Assembly (NCBI GenBank): GCA_027034975.1
Contig: JALVWQ010000038.1
Location: 1-64,000, forward strand
Source: Campylobacteraceae bacterium
GTDB taxonomy: Bacteria; Campylobacterota; Campylobacteria; Campylobacterales; Sulfurovaceae
DNA length: 64,000 nt
Reading direction: 5' to 3'
Position 1 is the first letter of the stretch, and each line of letters starts with the position of its first letter. The notes beneath the pieces were generated by a model that did no database searches, had not been told where the DNA came from, and worked only from the letters and a program-made list of their open reading frames with translations. Both the position numbers and the translations under genes were made by a program. Below, piece by piece: positions 1 to 8,818 of the stretch.

Positions 1-2401
1 GATGGGCTTTAAGACTTTAAGTAAAGCAGGTTTTGAGGCCGATGATGTAATTGCAACGGTTATGAGGTTTGCTAAAGAGCAGGGGATTGTTGGTAAAATG
101 GTCTCTTCGGATAAAGACCTTTATCAGTTAATCTACGATGACCAGATATTTTTGTACGATTGGGTAAAACGCAAAAATATAGGCGAGGCGGAGTGTATTG
201 AGAAGTTTGGGGTGAAGCCAGAGGATTTTGTCGATTTCCAAGCACTTATTGGCGATAATAGCGATAATATTCCAGGTGTTAAGGGTGTTGGTGTTAAGAC
301 AGCGTCGAAGATTATTAATGAGTACCACACACTTGAGAATATTTATGCAAATATCGAAAAGGTGGGAACGAAGCGGATTCAAAATCTGCTTTTAGAGCAT
401 AAAGAGGAGGCGTTTATTTCGCGAGAGTTGGTGCGATTGCGGGATGATATTTTTGAGGAGTGCTCGCTTGAGGCGTTTGTGTTTGAGGATAAAAATTATC
501 TTGCTGATTTAACTGATGAGTTCAAAAAGTATGATATGCGTCAGGCTTTAAAGTATGCTGAGAGTGAGAAGAAGCCAACTTCTCAAAAAGAGGAGCTGCC
601 AAAGCCTAAAAAATTTGGCTTTGAAGCGAAGCTGCTTGACTCGAAAGAGGAGCTTAATAGGGTGCTAGACTCTATCAAAGAGGGGAGTGTGGTTGCTTTT
701 GATACTGAGACTACCTCGCTTGATGTAAAGAGTACGCAGTTGGTGGGCTTTTCGTTTGCTTTTGAGGAGGGGCGAGGATATTATGTGCCAATTGCCCATA
801 ACTACTTAGGGGTTGGAGAGCAGCTAAGCCTTGCAGATGCAAAAGAGGCGATTGAGAGGCTTTTAGAGTTTAATGTAGTAGGGCAAAACTTAAAGTTTGA
901 CTATGCGGTATTGTGGCACACATTAGGGATAGAGGTTAAAGAGGTCTTTGCCGATACTATGATACTTGCGTGGCTTTTAGAGCCAGGAAGTCGTGTTGGT
1001 TTAGATGCTTTGGCAAAGAGGTTTTTTAACCACGATATGATTAGTTATGAAAGTAGTGTGAAAAAGGGCGAGAACTTCTCGAGTGTAACGATAGAGGAGG
1101 CGACAAAGTACGCTGCAGAGGATGCTTGGATGACCTTGAAGCTCTACAATAAATTGATGCAGATTTTCAAAACTGCAGGTTTAGAGGAGCTTTTGAGTGA
1201 GGCAAAGAGTGTAGAGTTCCCATTTATATTAACTTTGATGCATATTGAGTCGTACGGAATTAAGGTCGATAGTGAGTACTTAAAGGAGTTTAAAGAGCAT
1301 TTAAGTAGTGAGCTCCAAAGCCTTAGCCAGCGTATTTTTGAGCTTGCAGGAGGGGAGTTTAATATCCGCTCTACGCAGCAGTTGGGAGTTATTTTGTTTC
1401 AGAAGCTTGGGCTTAAGGGTGGTAAGAAGACAAAGACAGGGTATAGCACGAATGAGTCGGTTTTACAGTCGCTTAAGGGTGAGCATGAGATTATAGAGGA
1501 GATACTAAACTTTAGGCAGTATCAGAAGATCTTAAGCACCTATGTTACGCCACTTCTTAAGCTTGCCCAAAAAGATAAAGAGAGTAGAATCTATACTACA
1601 TTTGTCCAAACTGGTACCGCTACTGGGCGGCTTGCTTCGAAAGATCCAAATTTGCAAAATATCCCTGTGCGGAGTGAGCTTGGGCGAAGGGTGCGGCGAG
1701 CTTTTATTGCTAAAGAGGGATATAGTTTAGTCTCGATTGACTACTCGCAAATAGAGCTGCGGCTTTTGGCACACTTTAGTGGTGATGTATCGCTCAAAGA
1801 GGCATTTAAAGAGGGGAAAGATATTCACCTAGAGACTGCAATTAGGCTCTTTGGCGAGGAGGAGGCTAAGAGTAAGAGAAACTTTGCAAAGTCTATTAAC
1901 TTTGGTCTGCTTTATGGTATGGGTTCGAGAAAGCTAAGTCAAGAGTTAGGGATAACTACTGCTGAGGCAAAAGAGATTATTGCAAACTACTTTGCAGCAT
2001 TCCCAACTGTTAAAAACTATTTAGAGTCGATTCAAGAGCAGGTAAAGATACAAGGGTATGTCGAGACTCTTCTTAAGCGTCGTCGTATCTTTGATTATGA
2101 GGGTGCAAATGCTATGATGAAGGCTGCAATTTTGCGAGAAGCGGTAAATACCGTCTTTCAGGGGAGTGCAGCAGATCTGATAAAGTTAGCTATGCTCGAT
2201 ATTGAGCGAGCCATTAACGAAGAGGAGCTCGATGCAAAAATTTTGTTGCAGATACATGATGAGTTGATTTTAGAGATCAAAGAGGAGCACGCACAGAAGC
2301 TTGCCAAGCGTTTCGCCTATATGATGGAGAATATCTATCCACTCGAAGTAGCACTCCAGTGTTCGGTAAGCATTGCCAAAAGTTGGGATAAGCTTAAATA
2401 A
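1..2401 (+). CDS. polA: DNA polymerase I (5' end cut by window edge)
   Basis: Family A DNA polymerase for repair and Okazaki fragment processing. About 800 residues are visible and roughly the first 90 (start of the 5'-nuclease domain) lie outside the window, so the ATG at position 2 is an internal Met. The visible part begins in the 5'-nuclease domain (GFEADDVIAT, then the GDNSDNIPGVKGVG helix-hairpin-helix). It continues into a 3'-5' exonuclease domain with all motifs kept: FDTET near residue 233, then the Asn/Asp motif QNLKFD, then YAAED. Polymerase motifs A (SIDYSQIELR, ~578), B (KRNFAKSINFGLLYG, ~635) and C (QIHDE, ~753) are intact. The preserved DTET suggests real proofreading, which is not universal in bacterial PolA. 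Confidence 0.97.
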   Translation, partial: MGFKTLSKAGFEADDVIATVMRFAKEQGIVGKMVSSDKDLYQLIYDDQIFLYDWVKRKNIGEAECIEKFGVKPEDFVDFQALIGDNSDNIPGVKGVGVKTASKIINEYHTLENIYANIEKVGTKRIQNLLLEHKEEAFISRELVRLRDDIFEECSLEAFVFEDKNYLADLTDEFKKYDMRQALKYAESEKKPTSQKEELPKPKKFGFEAKLLDSKEELNRVLDSIKEGSVVAFDTETTSLDVKSTQLVGFSFAFEEGRGYYVPIAHNYLGVGEQLSLADAKEAIERLLEFNVVGQNLKFDYAVLWHTLGIEVKEVFADTMILAWLLEPGSRVGLDALAKRFFNHDMISYESSVKKGENFSSVTIEEATKYAAEDAWMTLKLYNKLMQIFKTAGLEELLSEAKSVEFPFILTLMHIESYGIKVDSEYLKEFKEHLSSELQSLSQRIFELAGGEFNIRSTQQLGVILFQKLGLKGGKKTKTGYSTNESVLQSLKGEHEIIEEILNFRQYQKILSTYVTPLLKLAQKDKESRIYTTFVQTGTATGRLASKDPNLQNIPVRSELGRRVRRAFIAKEGYSLVSIDYSQIELRLLAHFSGDVSLKEAFKEGKDIHLETAIRLFGEEEAKSKRNFAKSINFGLLYGMGSRKLSQELGITTAEAKEIIANYFAAFPTVKNYLESIQEQVKIQGYVETLLKRRRIFDYEGANAMMKAAILREAVNTVFQGSAADLIKLAMLDIERAINEEELDAKILLQIHDELILEIKEEHAQKLAKRFAYMMENIYPLEVALQCSVSIAKSWDKLK

Positions 2402-2455
2402 ATCTTAAGTGATTTGCTTGCTTTCTGAATTTATCGAGATAAAATAAATTTAGAC

Positions 2456-2461
2456 TATAAT
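2456..2461 (+). promoter_or_regulatory. Candidate -10 box of ccsBA
   Basis: A TATAAT hexamer lies 34 bases before the ccsBA ATG in an A/T-rich gap of about 90 bases. The sequence gives no convincing -35, which is normal for sigma-70 promoters of Campylobacterota, where an extended -10 and periodic A/T tracts dominate. Motif match only. Confidence 0.5.
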
Positions 2462-2494
2462 TACAATGCTAAAGACTATCTAATAAGGTTTAAG

Positions 2495-5400
2495 ATGATT
2501 AAAAAGATATTTTCGATGAAGGCAGCTGTTTTTGTAATGCTAATATTTGCAGCATCTATTGGCTATGCTACATTTATAGAGAACGACTATGGCACGCAAA
2601 CAGCTAGAGCCTTAATTTATAATGCTAAATGGTTTGAGATACTTCTATTTTATTTTATATCTATCTTAACATACAATATCTTTAAATATAAGATGTATAA
2701 ACGCCCAAAATGGGGGCAGCTTGTTCTCCATATTGCTTTTATTTTGATTGCTGTTGGAGCGTTGATTACCCGTTATGTTGGCTATGAGGGTGTGCTGCAT
2801 CTAAGAGAGGGCGAGGCTTCAAATAAAATGGTGAGTGACCATATGGTTTTAAGTGTTGGTATTAGGGATGGAAATAAGCAATATATCTTTGATAGAAAGA
2901 TGCTGCTTTCATCGATGAGTAAAAATAGCGTTCACGATACAATAGAGGTAAATGGAAAAGAGATTGATATTGATCTTTTGAAATATCTACCAAGTGCTAA
3001 AGAGGGTTTAGTGGAGAGTAGAGATGGAAGCGAGTATATAGAGTTAAAGGTTGCCCCAGCTGGCGAGAGAGGAAAAGTAACTTTTCTCAAAAGAGGCGAG
3101 TCGATTGATATGCGAGAGTTTACTCTTAGTTTCGATAGCAATAGCTCAAATGGTGAGAATATCGTCATTAAAAAAGAGGGGAATAAACTTTTTTTAGTAA
3201 CACCAAAGAAGCTACTTACGAAATCGATGGATACAATGGTCGATGGAGAGCTAGCACCTGGAAAGCATGAGCTAAAGAGTAGAACTCTCTATAGGTTTGG
3301 CGGAAGTGCGTTTGTCTTTAAAAAGTACTATAAGCGTGCAAAGCGTGATTATATAAGCACCTCTTTAAAGAGTAGCTCTATGTCGCCGCAAATGGTACAA
3401 TTAAAAGTAAGTAGTGGTAATGAGAGTAAAGTAGTTACACTATTTGGCGTCTCTGGAAATGTTGGCGAGGTGAAGAGGCTTAAGTTAAATGGAATGGATC
3501 TTGCACTGCAATATGGTGCAAAGGTGATTCCGCTGCCGTTTACAATAAAGTTGGATAAGTTTGAGCTAGAGCGGTACCCTGGTTCTATGAGCCCCTCTTC
3601 TTATGCAAGTTGGGTTACAGTTGATGATCCGGAGAAAAAGAAGCATTTTCAGTACCATATCTATATGAACCATGTTTTAGACTATCGAGGGTATAGGTTT
3701 TTCCAATCATCTTACGATACTGACGAGAAGGGCTCTATCCTGAGTGTAAACCATGATCCGGGAACTCTGCCTACATACCTTGGCTATTTACTATTAGCAG
3801 TGGGCTTTATCTGGAGCTTCTTATCTGAGAGAGGAAGAGTAAAAGCACTCTTAAAGAAGTTAGAGAGATTAGATAAGAGAGCGGTAGCTTCTGCCATTGT
3901 ACTCTTTTTTGTTGCTACAAATTTGCCGCTTCATGCCAAAGGGGTTGATAGCTCTTTGTTGAGTAAAGAGGAGTTAAATACTATTAAGCAGATCGATCTT
4001 AATCATAGTGAAAAGTTTGCGAGATTGATTGTGCAAGATAGTAGTGGACGGATGGAGCCACTCGATACTTTAGCTATGGAGGTTGTTCGTAAAATCTCTA
4101 CCAAAAAAGGCTTTTTAGGCTTAAACTATAATCAGATTTTCCTTGGAATGTTAGTAGAGCCTGAAATCTACCATAAGTTGCGAATGGTAAAGATTTCTCA
4201 TCCGCTACTTGCTAAAAAGTTAGGGTTAAAAAAGGGTGCTGAGTTTGCGTCGTTTAGCGACTTCTTTAGTGAGGGCGGTAAGGGCGATTATAAGATCGCA
4301 AAAGATGTTGATAAGGCAAAAAAAACAAGAGCTGCCCAGCGAAGTAAGTATGAGAATGAGTTGATTAAAGTAGACGAGAAGCTTAATGTTCTCTATATGA
4401 CTGATCAAGGATATCTTTTAAAGCTTTTCCCTAAGCCAAATGACCCTAATAATACATGGTACAATCCACTAGATGCTGTAAAGGCGTTTCCTGCAAAAGA
4501 GGGGCAGGTAGTTCGCTATATTATAGGAAGCTATCTTCGGAGTGCAACAGATGCTATCAAAAGTGGCGATTGGAAAAAGGCAAACAACGCTGTAGATATT
4601 ATTCGAAATTTCCAAAAGTTCTATGGCTCTAAAATTATGCCATCGAAACAAAAGGTTGAGGCTGAGATCTACTACAATAGATTGGGGCTTTTTGCAAAGC
4701 TTAGTTTTACCTATGTAATTATTGGATTGATACTCTTGCTGCTTGCATTTGTTTCGATTGTAAAGCCACAACTGAATTTAAAGTTAGTTACAAAGATTGT
4801 AGGGGCACTCCTTGTTGTGACGCTCCTACTGCACACATTTGGGCTTGGCCTTCGCTGGTATATTGCAGAGCACGCACCGTGGAGTAATGCTTATGAGTCG
4901 ATACTCTATATTGCCTGGGCGACAGCATTGGCTGGATTTGTCTTTGCTAAACGATCGCCACTTGCATTTGCAGCAACTTCGATACTTGCAGGTATCTTTT
5001 TGTTTGTTGCATTTTTAAGTTCGCTCAATCCACAAATTACAAACTTAGTGCCAGTACTCAAGTCGTACTGGTTGATGATTCATGTTGCTGTAATTACTGC
5101 AAGTTATGGTTTCTTAGGGCTTGGAGCACTCCTAGCAATGTTGACACTCATTCTAATGATAGTGAATGGTCGTAAAAAGCGAGAGGATATTACAAGGGCT
5201 ATTAAAGAGCTAACCATCATTAATGAGATTACGCTTCTTATTGGATTAGCTCTTATTACAGTAGGGAACTTCTTAGGTGGTGTATGGGCAAATGAGAGTT
5301 GGGGAAGATACTGGGGCTGGGATCCAAAAGAGACTTGGGCTGCTGTAACTATTTTAGTCTATGCAGCAGTTGTGCATATGCGATTTATTCCTAAACTTAA

Positions 5401-5608
5401 CTCTATTTATGCCTTTAATGTTGCAGCACTCATGGCATACTTTAGTGTTATTATGACATACTTTGGCGTGAACTACTACTTAAGCGGTATGCACTCGTAC
5501 GCAGCTGGAGATCCTGTGCCTATACCAACTTGGGTCTATTTTGCAGTTGCTTCTGTCTTTGTGCTTATAGCTGTTGCATGGAAGTATAGGCTTAAAGGGA
5601 AATTGTAG
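2495..5608 (+). CDS. ccsBA: Fused cytochrome c biogenesis protein CcsBA (ResB-CcsA)
   Basis: System II cytochrome c synthase that exports heme and attaches it to CXXCH apocytochromes in the periplasm. At 1037 residues it has the single-chain form usual in Campylobacterota. The N-terminal part is ResB-like (membrane segments near 10-27, 45-63 and 72-92, then a large periplasmic domain). A membrane segment near 430-450 is followed by another periplasmic stretch. The C-terminal part (~670-1037) is a multi-spanning CcsA domain with the heme-handling WWD motif WGRYWGWDPKETW near 935-948. Client proteins in the window include NapB and, indirectly, the cbb3 oxidase served by ccoI/ccoS. It starts at ATG with its own promoter and appears to be monocistronic. 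Confidence 0.95.
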   Translation: MIKKIFSMKAAVFVMLIFAASIGYATFIENDYGTQTARALIYNAKWFEILLFYFISILTYNIFKYKMYKRPKWGQLVLHIAFILIAVGALITRYVGYEGVLHLREGEASNKMVSDHMVLSVGIRDGNKQYIFDRKMLLSSMSKNSVHDTIEVNGKEIDIDLLKYLPSAKEGLVESRDGSEYIELKVAPAGERGKVTFLKRGESIDMREFTLSFDSNSSNGENIVIKKEGNKLFLVTPKKLLTKSMDTMVDGELAPGKHELKSRTLYRFGGSAFVFKKYYKRAKRDYISTSLKSSSMSPQMVQLKVSSGNESKVVTLFGVSGNVGEVKRLKLNGMDLALQYGAKVIPLPFTIKLDKFELERYPGSMSPSSYASWVTVDDPEKKKHFQYHIYMNHVLDYRGYRFFQSSYDTDEKGSILSVNHDPGTLPTYLGYLLLAVGFIWSFLSERGRVKALLKKLERLDKRAVASAIVLFFVATNLPLHAKGVDSSLLSKEELNTIKQIDLNHSEKFARLIVQDSSGRMEPLDTLAMEVVRKISTKKGFLGLNYNQIFLGMLVEPEIYHKLRMVKISHPLLAKKLGLKKGAEFASFSDFFSEGGKGDYKIAKDVDKAKKTRAAQRSKYENELIKVDEKLNVLYMTDQGYLLKLFPKPNDPNNTWYNPLDAVKAFPAKEGQVVRYIIGSYLRSATDAIKSGDWKKANNAVDIIRNFQKFYGSKIMPSKQKVEAEIYYNRLGLFAKLSFTYVIIGLILLLLAFVSIVKPQLNLKLVTKIVGALLVVTLLLHTFGLGLRWYIAEHAPWSNAYESILYIAWATALAGFVFAKRSPLAFAATSILAGIFLFVAFLSSLNPQITNLVPVLKSYWLMIHVAVITASYGFLGLGALLAMLTLILMIVNGRKKREDITRAIKELTIINEITLLIGLALITVGNFLGGVWANESWGRYWGWDPKETWAAVTILVYAAVVHMRFIPKLNSIYAFNVAALMAYFSVIMTYFGVNYYLSGMHSYAAGDPVPIPTWVYFAVASVFVLIAVAWKYRLKGKL

Positions 5609-5610
5609 CA

Positions 5611-5715
5611 ACTGAGTTCCGTGCTTTGTGTTCGGGGTTCCGAATTTATTTGCTATCAGGTAGAAATTCGTAACACTTATGAATTCGGAATACGGAACTC
5701 AGAACACGGAACACA
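5611..5715. repeat. Inverted heptamer-type repeat element downstream of ccsBA
   Basis: Imperfect palindrome of about 105 bases. CTGAGTTCCGT (5612-5622) is an exact inverted match to ACGGAACTCAG (5692-5702), and TTCCGAATT (5638-5646) to AATTCGGAA (5682-5690). Within each arm the units recur every seven bases (gagttcc, gtgcttt, gtgttcg, gggttcc), so the element is built from degenerate heptamers rather than being a simple terminator stem. It fills the gap between ccsBA and the atpB promoter. No open reading frame and no T-tract were seen. Confidence 0.7.
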
Positions 5716-5789
5716 CCCTACTGTTACTTTTAGCTGCAAAGCTTGCCTTTTTAACCCCTTTTTTTAGATGATACTTAGTTACCTTTGGC

Positions 5790-5795
5790 TATAAT
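5790..5795 (+). promoter_or_regulatory. Candidate -10 box of atpB
   Basis: TATAAT sits 26 bases before the atpB ATG. It is followed by a good ribosome binding site (taggag, seven bases before ATG). No clear -35. Confidence 0.5.
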
Positions 5796-5821
5796 TACAC
5801 AATTTTTGTTTAGGAGAGTTT

Positions 5822-6553
5822 ATGGAAGAGACAGTATTCACCTTTATTGGTTCAATTCTTGGGCATGGTGCTCCGATGGTAATTGGACATACTGTATTGG
5901 TAGCAATTATTATCTTATTGGTTGCAAAGTTAGCAACAAAGAAGTTAGATGTAGTACCTAAGGGTATGCAAAATATTATGGAACTTTACCTTGGTGGTGT
6001 GCTCTCTATGGGGAAAGATGTTGTAGGCGAGAAGTATGCAAGAAAGTATCTACCACTTGTTGCTACGATTGGTCTTTTTGTCTTCTTCTCTAACTTAATT
6101 GGTATTATCCCTGGGTTTGAGTCGCCAACTGCAAATATTAATGTTACACTTCCGTTAGCGTTAGCGGTATTCTTTTACTACAACTATGAAGGGATTAAAA
6201 AGAATGGTGTAGTGCACTACTTTGCACACTTTATGGGTCCTGTACCGGCACTTGCACCATTGATGTTCCCAATTGAGATTGTTTCGCATATCTCTAGAAT
6301 TATCTCTCTCTCTTTCCGACTTTTTGGTAACATTAAGGGTGATGATCTCTTCTTGTGGGTACTTTTAATGCTAACTCCATGGATTATTCCTTTAGTACCT
6401 TTTGCGATGCTTACATTTATGGCAGTACTGCAGACATTTATCTTTATGATTCTTACCTATGTTTACCTTGCAGGTGCTGTTTTAATGGATGAAGAGCATG
6501 AGCATAATGAGGAGACAGTAGTAGAAGAGATGGCTGAAAAAGCAACAATCTAA
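5822..6553 (+). CDS. atpB: F-type ATP synthase subunit a
   Basis: Membrane subunit a of the F0 proton channel. At 243 residues it is typical for the family. It is strongly hydrophobic, with multiple spanning helices and the conserved segment LSFRLFGNI, whose Arg (~residue 166) is the essential arginine facing the c-ring. The C-terminus is acidic and cytoplasmic. The gene stands apart from the other ATP synthase subunits, which is normal in Campylobacterota. It shares a TAATG junction with the next small gene, so the two are probably co-translated. Confidence 0.96.
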   Translation: MEETVFTFIGSILGHGAPMVIGHTVLVAIIILLVAKLATKKLDVVPKGMQNIMELYLGGVLSMGKDVVGEKYARKYLPLVATIGLFVFFSNLIGIIPGFESPTANINVTLPLALAVFFYYNYEGIKKNGVVHYFAHFMGPVPALAPLMFPIEIVSHISRIISLSFRLFGNIKGDDLFLWVLLMLTPWIIPLVPFAMLTFMAVLQTFIFMILTYVYLAGAVLMDEEHEHNEETVVEEMAEKATI

Positions 6554-6789
6554 TGCATCTACGCCCGCGTTATTTAAATATCTTAATTAATATGCTTTTG
6601 GGTGCAGCGTGGGCTGTTGCACTCTATGGCTTTATAACTGGCTTTAGTTCGGTTTCTGCAAATATCTTTATAAAATTTTTCAATGCACTTTTACACTCTT
6701 TGGTTGGGCTCTTTTTTGTACTTCTATTAGAGGCTATCTATACTATTTTTAAGATAAGAGAGCATCAGATAAAAGAGAAGAGAGAGTAG
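6553..6789 (+). CDS. Small two-helix membrane protein of unknown function
   Basis: A 78-residue protein whose ATG overlaps the atpB stop (TAATG). It has two predicted membrane helices (about 8-28 and 40-64) and a short basic tail (KIREHQIKEKRE). I do not recognise the family. The tight overlap with atpB suggests co-expression with ATP synthase subunit a, perhaps in F0 assembly, but that is inference from position only. The coding pattern matches its neighbours. Confidence 0.75.
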   Translation: MHLRPRYLNILINMLLGAAWAVALYGFITGFSSVSANIFIKFFNALLHSLVGLFFVLLLEAIYTIFKIREHQIKEKRE

Positions 6790-6794
6790 CTTTC

Positions 6795-7334
6795 ATGATT
6801 GCTTACGCTATAACTGACCCAAAGCTCTTTTGGGAAGATAGCACAAGCTATATCGAAAATTTAAAAAAAGCCGATTGGGTTTTATACCGAGACAAAGAGA
6901 GTAGCGAGTATACCAAGAGAGCAAAAGAGTTTCTTGCCCTCTTTGGTAATGAAGCTCCAAAACTATTGCTCCATCAAGATTATCGCTTAGCGAAAGATTT
7001 GGGTCTTTGGGGGGTGCATTTAACCTCGAAGCAGTTTAGTGATATTGGGTTTGCTAAGGAGCTAGGGCTCTTTACGGTTATTAGTACACACTCGTTTGAA
7101 GAGATAGCACTTGCTCAAAAGCGAGGGGCAGATGCTGTAACATTTAGCCCTATCTTTGCTACTCCTGGTAAGGGGGAGCCTAAAGGAGTAGAGCAGCTCA
7201 AAGAGGCTGTTGCAGCATTTGATATTGATATAATTGCATTAGGTGGCATTATTAAAGAGGATGAGATAGCACTTATTAATGAGACAGATGCTGCTGGCTT
7301 TGCCTCTATACGCTACTTTGTAAACACCTTTTAA
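6795..7334 (+). CDS. Thiamine phosphate synthase family protein (ThiE/TenI-like)
   Basis: A 179-residue TIM-barrel protein. ThiE proteins join the thiazole phosphate and pyrimidine diphosphate moieties of thiamine. The ThiE/TenI signature is visible in order: LGLWGVHL, then VISTHSFEEIALAQKRGAD, then FSPIFATPGKGEP and IIALGGI near the C-terminus. It is shorter than usual ThiE (about 210) and the N-terminal substrate motifs are weak. It may therefore be a true synthase or a TenI-like paralogue; no other thiamine gene is nearby. It starts five bases after the preceding gene and appears to belong to the atpB transcript. Confidence 0.72.
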   Translation: MIAYAITDPKLFWEDSTSYIENLKKADWVLYRDKESSEYTKRAKEFLALFGNEAPKLLLHQDYRLAKDLGLWGVHLTSKQFSDIGFAKELGLFTVISTHSFEEIALAQKRGADAVTFSPIFATPGKGEPKGVEQLKEAVAAFDIDIIALGGIIKEDEIALINETDAAGFASIRYFVNTF

Positions 7335-7346
7335 CCCCTAAAAGGA

Positions 7347-7352
7347 TATAAT
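7347..7352 (+). promoter_or_regulatory. Candidate -10 box of gatB
   Basis: TATAAT, 35 bases before the gatB ATG, with an AAAGG ribosome binding site between them. Motif match only. Confidence 0.45.
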
Positions 7353-7387
7353 CTCTATAAATTTTCTCTAAAATTAAAGGTTTATAA

Positions 7388-8818
7388 ATGTTTGAAACTG
7401 TTATCGGTTTAGAGGTTCATGTACAACTAAATACAAAAACAAAACTCTTCTGCTCTTGTGCTACAAGTTTTGCAGAGCGTCAAAATAGCAATACTTGCCC
7501 TACTTGCTTGGCTCTACCTGGAGCTTTGCCAGTTGTAAACAAAGAGGCAGTTATTAAAGCAATGCGTTTTGGTTATGCAGTCAATGCAGATGTTAATGAA
7601 ACTTCTCATTTTGATAGAAAGAGTTACTTCTATCCAGATAGCCCTATGGCGTATCAGATTACGCAGCTCTATCGTGCGATTGTTAAAAATGGCGAACTCT
7701 TTATTAATGGCGATGATGGGAGCGAAAAGAGAGTAACTATTATACAAGCTCACCTCGAAGCAGATGCTGGGAAGAGTATGCATGAGGGGAGTATCTCGAA
7801 AGTTGACCTTAACCGTGCAGGAACTCCGCTTTTAGAGATTGTTTCGGGTCCAGATATGTGTAGTAGCGATGAGGCGCTAGATTATTTAAAGAAGCTCCAC
7901 TCACTTGTTAGATACCTCAATATTAGCGATGCAAATATGCAAGAGGGCTCTTTTCGATGTGATGTGAATGTCTCTATTCGTCCAAAGGGGCAAAAGGAGT
8001 ATGGTACAAGAGTCGAGATTAAGAATATTAACTCATTTAAGTTTGTAAAGCAAGCAATTGAGTATGAGGTAGAACGCCAGATAGAGGCTTACGAAGATGG
8101 TGTTTACGACGATGAGGTGTGGCAAGAGACAAGACTCTTTGATACTGCTAAGGGTGAAACAAAGTCTATGCGAGGCAAAGAGGATAGTGCCGACTATCGC
8201 TACTTTCCAGATCCTGACTTGCGTCCACTCATTGTTACAGAAGAGATGATTGCAGCAGCAAAAGAGATACCAGAGTTGCCAGAGCAGAAGGTAAAACGAT
8301 ATACTGAGGAGCTAAAGCTTAAAAAGTATGATGCAGAGGTGATTACTGCACAAAAAGAGTTGGCTGACTATTTCGAAGAGCTGTTAGAGTCTGGTGTAGA
8401 GGCAAAAAATGCAGCGACATGGTTGATTAATGAGCTTTTAGGTCGTTTGAATAAGCTTAGCTTAGATATTACAGAGTCTCCAGTAACTGCAAAAGTGCTT
8501 GGTGAGCTGGTTGCTAAAATCGAAGATGGTACAGTATCTGGCAAGGGTGCAAAAGATGTTTTAGATTACATGATAGAGAATGAAGTATTTGATGTAGATG
8601 CTATTATCGAAGAGCTAGGTTTAAAGCAGGTGAGTGATGATGGTGCAATCTTAGCTATTATCGATGAGATACTTGCAAATAACGAAGATAAAGTAACAGA
8701 ATACAAGAGTGGTAAAGAGAAGCTCTTTGGTTTCTTTGTTGGGCAGGTAATGAAGGCAAGCCGCGGCTCTGCAAACCCCCAAAAAGTAAATGAACTATTA
8801 AAACAGAGGTTATCTTAA
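7388..8818 (+). CDS. gatB: Asp/Glu-tRNA amidotransferase subunit B
   Basis: Subunit B of the GatCAB amidotransferase, which converts Glu-tRNA(Gln) and/or Asp-tRNA(Asn) to the amidated form. At 476 residues it is full length. The N-terminal signature [16 protein letters not shown] and the following CxC...CxxC zinc cysteines are present (CSCATSF, NTCPTC). The catalytic cradle motifs [20 protein letters not shown] and the C-terminal YqeY-like tRNA-binding domain (~330-476) follow. Its stop overlaps the next start (TAATG). The tRNA-Asn at 19.8 kb is a possible substrate if the cell lacks AsnRS, which cannot be judged here. Confidence 0.97.
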   Translation: MFETVIGLEVHVQLNTKTKLFCSCATSFAERQNSNTCPTCLALPGALPVVNKEAVIKAMRFGYAVNADVNETSHFDRKSYFYPDSPMAYQITQLYRAIVKNGELFINGDDGSEKRVTIIQAHLEADAGKSMHEGSISKVDLNRAGTPLLEIVSGPDMCSSDEALDYLKKLHSLVRYLNISDANMQEGSFRCDVNVSIRPKGQKEYGTRVEIKNINSFKFVKQAIEYEVERQIEAYEDGVYDDEVWQETRLFDTAKGETKSMRGKEDSADYRYFPDPDLRPLIVTEEMIAAAKEIPELPEQKVKRYTEELKLKKYDAEVITAQKELADYFEELLESGVEAKNAATWLINELLGRLNKLSLDITESPVTAKVLGELVAKIEDGTVSGKGAKDVLDYMIENEVFDVDAIIEELGLKQVSDDGAILAIIDEILANNEDKVTEYKSGKEKLFGFFVGQVMKASRGSANPQKVNELLKQRLS

